From NCBI GenBank assembly GCA_945878385.1, contig CAMCTE010000078.1, forward strand, positions 1-11,204: a stretch of DNA of 11,204 nucleotides, in the 5' to 3' direction. The translations under genes were made by a program, and so were the position numbers. Of the stretch, positions 6,299 to 11,204 are shown piece after piece; position 1 is the stretch's first letter; each line of letters starts with the position of its first letter. Origin of the DNA: Azohydromonas lata NBRC 102462 (GTDB lineage Bacteria; Pseudomonadota; Gammaproteobacteria; Burkholderiales; Burkholderiaceae_C). The notes beneath the pieces are model-generated. The model was not told the origin of the DNA, did no database searches, and saw only the letters and a list, made by a program, of their open reading frames with translations.

Positions 6299-7645
6299 TT
6301 ATCGCTTCATGAACTCGGGGCTGGCCAGCAGCAGGGCCAGGCGCATCGGCGCGGGCTCGGCGGTCACCGTCTGCCGCGTGGCGTCGCTCCACAGCGGCCC
6401 CAGCGTGTCCATCAAGCGCTGGGCATCAGCCTCCACCCGCAGGCCCTGCCGCGCACGCCGCTCGGTCAGGTTGCTGGCGAACTGCACGCGCTGCGCGAGA
6501 GCTTCGGCATTCATCCAGGCACTGGCCACATTCTTGTAGCCGTCGGGCGTGGCCGCGCCGTACAGCGGCATGCCGGCCTGCGCAAGCAACTGCAGCAGGG
6601 GCTGCACATCAGCCGGCGTGGTGGCACCCAAGGCGCGCAGGCTGCTGACCAGGTACTGGTAGGGCGTCTTGAACTTGGCCCCCAAGGCCTCGGGCTGCCA
6701 GAACTCGTCCGACTCGATCATCGCCCGCGTCACCGCCTTCAGGTCGCCATCTGTGTCCAGGAAACGCTCGGCCATCCGCTGCACCAGGGCCACCGGCGGC
6801 TGGTCGGCCACGAAGGCCTGCGCCAGCTTGAAGGCCAAGTGGCGCGCCGTGGCCGGGTGCTTGGCCAGCACATCCAGGGCCAGTTCACCCTCGGCCTGTC
6901 CATTGGCCTGAACCGTGCGGCCCATCCACTGCTTGGTGCCCCGATCGTGGCGGCTGGGGTCGAAGACGAAAAGCGAACCGGCTTGGCCCTGGCGTGCCGC
7001 GCGCCCGTCCACCGTCCAGCCGGTGAAGATCCGGGCCAGTTCCGTCACATCCTGCTGCGTGTAGCCGCCCTCCACACCCAGGGTGTGCAGCTCCATCAAC
7101 TCGCGTGCGTAGTTTTCGTTGAGGCCGCTGAACCGCGGCGCATTCGGGTTGGCCTGGGCCATCGCCGCAGGTGCACGATAGCCAGGCCGCACACTTTGCG
7201 CGTTGTCCAGGTACAGCAGCATCGCCGGGTGCCGGGCCGTGGCGCCCAGGAGGTCGCGAAAGCGGCCCAGCACATGCGGGCGGATGGCCTCGCGCTCGTA
7301 GGCGCCGGCCAGAACCGACACCGGCCCCTTGCCCACAAACACATTGAAGTGGTTGAACCAGAACTCGACCAACACCTCCTGCAACTGAGCCGGGCTTTCA
7401 ATGGCGCGGGCCAAGCGCGACTGCGCGGCCTGCAGCACCACGGGGCGCACGAGCTCGCGCCGCGCGCGGGCCTGTTCCTGTTGGGCATCGGGCGCCATCG
7501 GCGTTCCGGCCTCTGTGGTGGTGCCCGATGGAGCTCCTGTTGCCGCAAGCGCCACCCGACGGAAGCGGCCCAGCAACTCGGCTTGGCTGAGCGTCTGCGT
7601 ATCCAGCGCATCCAGCCGCGACTGGAGCCCCGGCGGAAGGCTCAA
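6299..7645 (-). CDS. DUF1800 domain-containing protein, 5' end disrupted
   Basis: This is the large open part of a DUF1800 gene, 448 residues if read from the only available start, a TTG. Family blocks are present in order: 'VLVEFWFNHFNVFVGKG', 'HPAMLLYLDNAQS', 'LNENYARELMELHTLGV' followed by EGGYTQQDV and 'ELARIFTGWTV', 'FDPSRHDRGTK', 'HLAFKLAQAFVAD', 'MIESDEFWQ', 'FKTPYQYLVSSLRAL', 'ATPDGYKNVASAWMN' and a C-terminal 'LLLASPEFMKR'. The N-terminus is abnormal. The frame continues upstream without a stop to about 7784 and encodes a DUF1800-like 'GADQWLKAFIEAQLDASS' just before the TTG. No good start codon lies there, and the Tat leader is in another frame (see the 7642-7773 entry). The canonical LNRxxxG element that usually opens DUF1800 is also missing. 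So the protein is probably made from a frameshifted gene, or the sequence has an indel. DUF1800 and DUF1501 proteins usually occur as a pair; their function is unknown. Confidence 0.85.
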   Translation of the reverse strand: MSLPPGLQSRLDALDTQTLSQAELLGRFRRVALAATGAPSGTTTEAGTPMAPDAQQEQARARRELVRPVVLQAAQSRLARAIESPAQLQEVLVEFWFNHFNVFVGKGPVSVLAGAYEREAIRPHVLGRFRDLLGATARHPAMLLYLDNAQSVRPGYRAPAAMAQANPNAPRFSGLNENYARELMELHTLGVEGGYTQQDVTELARIFTGWTVDGRAARQGQAGSLFVFDPSRHDRGTKQWMGRTVQANGQAEGELALDVLAKHPATARHLAFKLAQAFVADQPPVALVQRMAERFLDTDGDLKAVTRAMIESDEFWQPEALGAKFKTPYQYLVSSLRALGATTPADVQPLLQLLAQAGMPLYGAATPDGYKNVASAWMNAEALAQRVQFASNLTERRARQGLRVEADAQRLMDTLGPLWSDATRQTVTAEPAPMRLALLLASPEFMKR

Positions 7646-7773
7646 GGAACTCGCATCAAGCTGCGCCTCGATGAATGCCTTGAGCCACTGGTCAGCGCCT
7701 TCACGACAGGCGCCAGTACGGCACCACAGGCGCTGCCTCCAGCCGTTTGAATCAGGTGTCTTCTGGTGATCAT
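7642..7773 (-). pseudogene. Out-of-frame Tat leader of the DUF1800 gene
   Basis: Reading from the ATG whose complement is at 7771-7773 gives 'MITRRHLIQTAGGSACGAV' and then LAPVVKA. This is a twin-arginine leader with a hydrophobic stretch and a cleavage-like end. The frame then leaves the DUF1800 reading frame and stops at 7642-7644. It is offset by one base from the DUF1800 body. One missing base near 7700 would join it as ...VVK-GADQWLKAF.... Alternatively, a near-repeat GCGCCTGT(G/C)GTG occurs twice in this region, 20 bases apart, and loss of 20 bases between copies would also restore frame as ...SAC-REGADQW.... Either way the leader belongs with the DUF1800 gene. A sequencing or assembly error cannot be excluded. 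Confidence 0.65.
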
Positions 7774-7915
7774 GGGCGCTCGTTCACAAGGTGTGCCGAA
7801 TCCTAAGCCAGGTGAAGGAAATGCGGTATTTCTTGCTTGCAAAGATTTGTTTCAACCCAGCCTTGCGTATGCTTGAGGGTTGCCCATCCCACGCACTCTT
7901 TGAAGCCGAACCACC
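7774..7915. promoter_or_regulatory. Divergent intergenic region between DUF1800 and terC-like genes
   Basis: These 142 bases separate the divergent DUF1800 and TerC genes and must hold promoters for both. For the TerC side, TTGTTT (7847-7852) and TATGCT (7868-7873), 15 bases apart, are a weak sigma-70-like pair about 43 bases before the ATG at 7916. The stretch is less GC-rich than its surroundings (for example 7828-7855). Some TerC-family genes in other bacteria are preceded by a yybP-ykoY manganese riboswitch. I looked for its core and do not see it here. Confidence 0.35.
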
Positions 7916-8689
7916 ATGGAACTTCTTGCCAGCCCCGAAGCCTGGATTGCCTTTGCCACTCTCACCCTGCTGGAATTGGTGCTGGGTATCGACAATGTCA
8001 TCTTCATTTCGATTTTGGCCGACAAGTTGCCGCCCGAACAGCGCGACCGCGCCCGGCGTCTGGGTCTGTTCATGGCCATGTTCATGCGCCTGGGCCTGCT
8101 GCTGGTGCTGGCCTGGATCGTCGGCTTGGTGGCCCCGTTGTTCACCATCCTCGGCCAGGAAATCTCCGGCCGTGACCTGATCCTGATCGGCGGCGGCCTC
8201 TTCCTGGTCTGGAAGAGCACGACCGAAATCCACGGCAGCCTGGAGGGCGAAGAAGGCCACGCGTCGTCAGCGGTCAAGGCCACCTTCGCGGCGGTGATCC
8301 TGCAGATCATGATCATCGACTTGGTGTTCTCGCTGGACTCCATCATCACCGCGGTGGGCATGGTCGACGATGTGCGGGTGATGATGGCCGCCGTGGTGGC
8401 CTCGGTGGGCTTGATGATGATTTTTGCCGGCCCCATCGGCCGCTTCGTGTCCGACCACCCCACGGTCAAGATACTCGCCCTGTCCTTCCTGGTGGTGGTG
8501 GGCGTGGTGCTGATCGCCGAAGGCTTCGATCACCATGTGCCCAAGGGCTATGTCTACTTCGCCATGGCTTTCTCCTTGGGGGTGGAAATGCTCAACATTC
8601 GCATGCGGGGGCGCGCGCGGCACAAGGTCAAGCTGCATACCCCCTACGAGTCGTCAGCCGATGACCAGGCCAACCGACCTGCCCCCTGA
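7916..8689 (+). CDS. TerC family integral membrane protein
   Basis: The protein has 257 residues and is an inner-membrane protein of the TerC family, whose members are linked to tellurium resistance and, in several bacteria, to metal (notably manganese) export or loading of exported metalloproteins. Acidic membrane motifs are clear: 'LLELVLGIDNVIFISILAD' (18-36, with D26 and N27) and its counterpart 'MIIDLVFSLDSIITAVG' (132-148, with D141), the pair expected of the two inverted halves. About seven hydrophobic segments span the sequence, split by a polar loop 'STTEIHGSLEGEEGHASS' (101-118). The C-terminus is a charged cytoplasmic tail. The start follows a weak ribosome binding region. The next gene starts 4 bases after the stop or overlaps it. 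No ter operon genes (terABDE) are nearby, so a housekeeping metal role is more likely than tellurite resistance. Confidence 0.9.
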   Translation: MELLASPEAWIAFATLTLLELVLGIDNVIFISILADKLPPEQRDRARRLGLFMAMFMRLGLLLVLAWIVGLVAPLFTILGQEISGRDLILIGGGLFLVWKSTTEIHGSLEGEEGHASSAVKATFAAVILQIMIIDLVFSLDSIITAVGMVDDVRVMMAAVVASVGLMMIFAGPIGRFVSDHPTVKILALSFLVVVGVVLIAEGFDHHVPKGYVYFAMAFSLGVEMLNIRMRGRARHKVKLHTPYESSADDQANRPAP

Positions 8690-8693
8690 GCCG

Positions 8694-9617
8694 ATGAAAC
8701 TCTGGACCTACCGTTTCAAGCCCCTCATCGACGGCCAGCCGCTCAAGATCGACCTGGAATCCGCCTTCACTTGGTCGCGCTTGGTGGTGGTCCCACACGG
8801 CCAGGGCGCATCGAACGCTCTGACCGACCGTCAAGACTTCTTCAAAGACCGCTACCGCTTGCACGAGCTCGAAGTGCCGTCCATCGGCGGCCCGGTGCGC
8901 GTGCAGGTGGGCCCGCGCAACAGTTGGTCCTACGGGGCCAAGGTCGTGCGGGGTGATCAAGTGCTCTGGCAGTCCCATGAACAGCCTCACGCCTACCTCG
9001 GCAAGATGCAGGACATGATGACCAGCCGCCAAGACGGGAAGCCCGTCATGGAAGCCGGCACCCTCAAGCGCAACGCGCCGGCCATCATCACCGACATCGC
9101 CCTGGGTTTGCTGTTCTTTGTCATCGGCAAAACCAGCGACCTGCGCACGGCCGCGTTGGTGACGGCCGCCGTGGGCCTGTCGCTGGTGCCCATCCAGTGG
9201 CTCATCAACCGCTATGCGCCCAGGAAGATCGACCTGCTGGGCGGCCTGGCGCTGTTTGGTGTGGCCATGATGCTCTTGTCGGCCGGCTTTTCCTGGTACT
9301 ACGAATCCGAGTTCGCCGTCCAACTCAAAGCCACCATCATGGGCAGCATCGGGGCCACCGCCTTCGCGGTGGATGCGCTGTTCGGCGGGCGCTACATGGC
9401 CCGGCGTCTGGCCACCTACCTCGCCTATCGAGACTTGAAGATGCAGCGGCTTTCCATTGGCATGGCCCTGTGCGGCTACACCATGGCCGGCATCAACCTC
9501 TTCGTGGCCCTGAACTTCTCCAAGGACACCTGGCTGTACTACACCACCTGGGGCGACTTCATCGTGGTGATCCTGCTCACCCAGTGGGCAATCAACTGGG
9601 CGCGTTCGGTTCGATGA
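8694..9617 (+). CDS. Two-domain membrane protein: unknown N-terminal domain plus YciB/IspZ-like domain
   Basis: The protein has 307 residues from the ATG at 8694. An in-frame ATG at 8661, overlapping the TerC gene, would add eleven residues (MTRPTDLPPEP) that look non-conserved. Residues 1-125 are soluble and start 'MKLWTYRFKPLIDGQPLKI'. They include a possible small beta-rich domain (24-98, ending 'GDQVLWQSHEQPH') that I do not recognise. Residues 126-305 carry about six hydrophobic segments and resemble the inner-membrane septation protein family YciB/IspZ: 'ALGLLFFVIGKTSDLRTAA', 'LIPIQWL'-like (165-170), 'ESEFAVQLKATIMGSIGAT' (204-222), 'GYTMAGINLFVALNFSKDTW' (261-280) and 'YYTTWGDFIVVILL' (282-295). 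E. coli YciB is about 180 residues and lacks the N-terminal part. YciB is implicated in envelope integrity and division. Tight linkage to the TerC and DUF885 genes suggests an envelope role; this is inference. Confidence 0.75.
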   Translation: MKLWTYRFKPLIDGQPLKIDLESAFTWSRLVVVPHGQGASNALTDRQDFFKDRYRLHELEVPSIGGPVRVQVGPRNSWSYGAKVVRGDQVLWQSHEQPHAYLGKMQDMMTSRQDGKPVMEAGTLKRNAPAIITDIALGLLFFVIGKTSDLRTAALVTAAVGLSLVPIQWLINRYAPRKIDLLGGLALFGVAMMLLSAGFSWYYESEFAVQLKATIMGSIGATAFAVDALFGGRYMARRLATYLAYRDLKMQRLSIGMALCGYTMAGINLFVALNFSKDTWLYYTTWGDFIVVILLTQWAINWARSVR

Positions 9618-11204
9618 TCACCATGAGAAAACGCATCAAACTGGCCCTGGCGGGCTTGGCTGGGCTTCTGGTGGTCGGCTTGGCAGGCGCCTCGATGTGG
9701 TTCTGGTTCACCCCCGTGGGCCTGAACAACTACATCAACAAGATCACCCTGCAGGAACTGCTGCATTCGCCCGAGTCGCTCACTTCATTGGGCCTGGTAG
9801 ACGACACCCTGCTCGACTTTCATGGCCACCGCCTGAGCCCCAACACGCGCGAGCGTGAGCTGCAAGCCATCGAACGCTTGCGCCTGGCGCGTGAAGGGCT
9901 GAACCGCTACGGGCCCGAGGGCCTCGAAGGCCAGGAGCGGCTGACCTGGCACATCGCCGCGTGGATGATGGACGACCAGCTGGCCCAGTCCCGTTTTGAG
10001 CGCAGCGGCTACCGCATCAGCCAGCTCGACGGCGTCACGGTGCATCTGCCGCAGTTCCTCACCGATATCCACCCCGTGCGCAGCCGGCGCGGTGCCGAGC
10101 GCTACCTGCAACGCCTGCAGGCCTTCGCCACCGTTCTGCGCCAAACCCAGCAGCGCGTGGCGGAAGACCGCGACCACGGCGTGCTGCCGCCCGACTTCAT
10201 TTTGCGCCGGGTGATCGAACAGTTGCAGACCTTCGCAGCGCCCCCTGCCGGCCAACACGCACTGGTCACCAGCCTGGACGACCGCCTGAAGGCCGTTGAT
10301 TCCGTCACCCCCGCGCAACGCCAGGAACTGCTGGCGCAGGCTCAGCAGATCGTTGAGCGCGACATCACGCCCGCCTTCCGCGACCTCATCGCCCTGCACC
10401 AGAGCCTGTTGGCACACAGCGATGCGCGCGCAGGCATCGAGCGCATTCCCCAGGGCCGCGAGATCTACGCCACGGCACTGGCCTCCCACACCAGCACGCG
10501 CATGGGTGCAGACGAAATCCACCGCCTGGGCCTTCAAGAAGTGCAACGCCTGACCGCGGAGATGACGGCCATTCTCGACAGCCAAGGCATCGGTCGCGCG
10601 GGGCAGTCCTTGGCCCTGCGCATCGCCGCCCTTAATGCCCGGCCCGAAGAAATCTTCCCCAATTCGGAGCCGGGCCGCGCGGCCATGATGGCCCACTTGA
10701 GCGCCGTACATGAGCGCGTGATGAAGGCCGCGCCGCGCTTTTTCAAGACGGTGCCACCCCACCCGCTCGAGATCGTTCGAGTGCCCGACTACCAACAAGA
10801 CGGCAGCCCGGGCGGCTACTACAACGGCCCCGCGCTGGACGGCTCACGCCCTGGCCGCTTCTACATCAACCAGAAGGACACGGCCGACAACCCCCGGTGG
10901 ACGCTGGCCAGCTTCATGATCCACGAAGGCGCGCCGGGCCACCACTTCCAGGCCGCGGCGGCTCTGTCCATCCAGGGTGTGCCGCTCATGCGCCAACTCG
11001 CCGGCTTCACCGCCTACGCCGAAGGCTGGGCCCTGTATGCCGAGCGCATCGCCAAAACCGATATGGGCATTTACGAAGGCGACCCGCTGGGTGACCTGGG
11101 CCGCCTGCAGGCCGAGATGTTCCGCGCCGCGCGCCTGGTGGTGGACACCGGGCTGCATGCCAAGGGCTGGGGCCGAGACCAGGCCATCGACTACATGGTG
11201 GAAA
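9614..11204 (+). CDS. DUF885 family protein, membrane-anchored putative metallopeptidase, 3' end outside window
   Basis: The gene is cut by the window end after 530 codons. DUF885 proteins are commonly about 600 residues, so perhaps 60-80 are missing. Residues 5-32 (RKR, then a long hydrophobic stretch to 'ASMWFWF') are a signal anchor or uncleaved signal, placing the bulk in the periplasm. The C-terminal half contains 'MIHEGAPGHHFQ' (435-446). This HExxxGHH-type element (H437, E438, H443, H444) is the hallmark of DUF885 and resembles zinc-peptidase sites. It is followed by 'GFTAYAEGWALYAERIA', which supplies the expected third acidic ligand. Further family motifs are 'PQGREIYATAL' and 'GGYYNGPALDGSRPGRFYIN'. 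The ATG at 9614 overlaps the preceding stop as ATGA, indicating translational coupling; an alternative ATG lies at 9623. Peptidase activity is inferred from the motif; no substrate is known. Confidence 0.88.
   Translation, partial: MITMRKRIKLALAGLAGLLVVGLAGASMWFWFTPVGLNNYINKITLQELLHSPESLTSLGLVDDTLLDFHGHRLSPNTRERELQAIERLRLAREGLNRYGPEGLEGQERLTWHIAAWMMDDQLAQSRFERSGYRISQLDGVTVHLPQFLTDIHPVRSRRGAERYLQRLQAFATVLRQTQQRVAEDRDHGVLPPDFILRRVIEQLQTFAAPPAGQHALVTSLDDRLKAVDSVTPAQRQELLAQAQQIVERDITPAFRDLIALHQSLLAHSDARAGIERIPQGREIYATALASHTSTRMGADEIHRLGLQEVQRLTAEMTAILDSQGIGRAGQSLALRIAALNARPEEIFPNSEPGRAAMMAHLSAVHERVMKAAPRFFKTVPPHPLEIVRVPDYQQDGSPGGYYNGPALDGSRPGRFYINQKDTADNPRWTLASFMIHEGAPGHHFQAAAALSIQGVPLMRQLAGFTAYAEGWALYAERIAKTDMGIYEGDPLGDLGRLQAEMFRAARLVVDTGLHAKGWGRDQAIDYMVE

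Noticed and set aside
5201..7750. 849-codon open frame on the + strand, antisense to both the DUF1501 and DUF1800 genes
   Set aside because: Its translation is low-complexity and rich in Arg, His, Gly, Gln and Ala, with no domain. The opposite strand carries two clear protein families with conserved motifs. Such long antisense frames are a common by-product of high-GC codon bias.
7774..7915. Possible yybP-ykoY manganese riboswitch upstream of the TerC gene
   Set aside because: TerC genes sometimes carry this element, but I could not find its conserved core or a convincing multi-stem fold. The available leader is also short.
7916..8689. Tellurite resistance operon
   Set aside because: Only a TerC-family gene is present, with no terZABDE neighbours. 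The family is broad and mostly unrelated to tellurite in such contexts.
8661..8693. Upstream ATG at 8661 as start of the YciB-like fusion gene
   Set aside because: It is possible but less likely. The added MTRPTDLPPEP is proline-rich and looks like a by-product of overlap with the TerC tail, whereas the sequence from MKLWTYRF reads as structured protein.
9785..10798. 337-codon open frame on the - strand within the DUF885 gene
   Set aside because: It is a high-GC shadow. The + strand frame is continuous from 9614 to the window end and contains the DUF885 metal motif.

Overview
This is a high-GC, gene-dense chromosomal window that looks betaproteobacterial. Gene content and codon use suggest Burkholderiales, most likely close to Comamonadaceae, but that placement is inference. 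I see no rRNA, tRNA, CRISPR array, insertion sequence, phage gene or replication origin. Most of the window is ordinary core or accessory metabolism. No fully formed new defence or mobile system is evident.

Region 1 (1-3001, + strand) is a complete tripartite TRAP transporter operon. It encodes a periplasmic solute-binding protein (DctP type, 125-1102), a four-helix small permease (DctQ type, TTG start, 1180-1689) and a large permease (DctM type, 1700-3001). It is preceded by about 120 bases carrying a short tandem CCCCAAA run. Together the three proteins import an organic acid using an ion gradient; the substrate cannot be read from the sequence.

Region 2 (3011-4983) begins with a secreted SOUL-type heme-binding protein on the - strand, convergent with dctM. 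A divergent two-gene module follows: a 76-residue XRE/Cro repressor, preceded by a strong palindrome that is probably its own operator, and a four-helix membrane protein. Next comes a frameshifted, truncated remnant of a GNAT acetyltransferase gene.

Region 3 (4958-7773, - strand) is a DUF1800/DUF1501 pair. These are Tat-exported proteins of unknown function that commonly occur together. The DUF1800 gene has its Tat leader in a different frame from the body of the protein, so it is either frameshifted at the 5' end or carries a sequencing error.

Region 4 (7916-11204, + strand) is a compact, apparently co-transcribed set. It contains a TerC-family membrane protein, a 307-residue protein that joins an unrecognised N-terminal soluble domain to a YciB/IspZ-like membrane domain, and a membrane-anchored DUF885 protein with an HExxGHH-like metal site that runs off the window end. 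The stop of the second and the start of the third overlap as ATGA. The fusion protein and its link to TerC and DUF885 are the most interesting points in the window.
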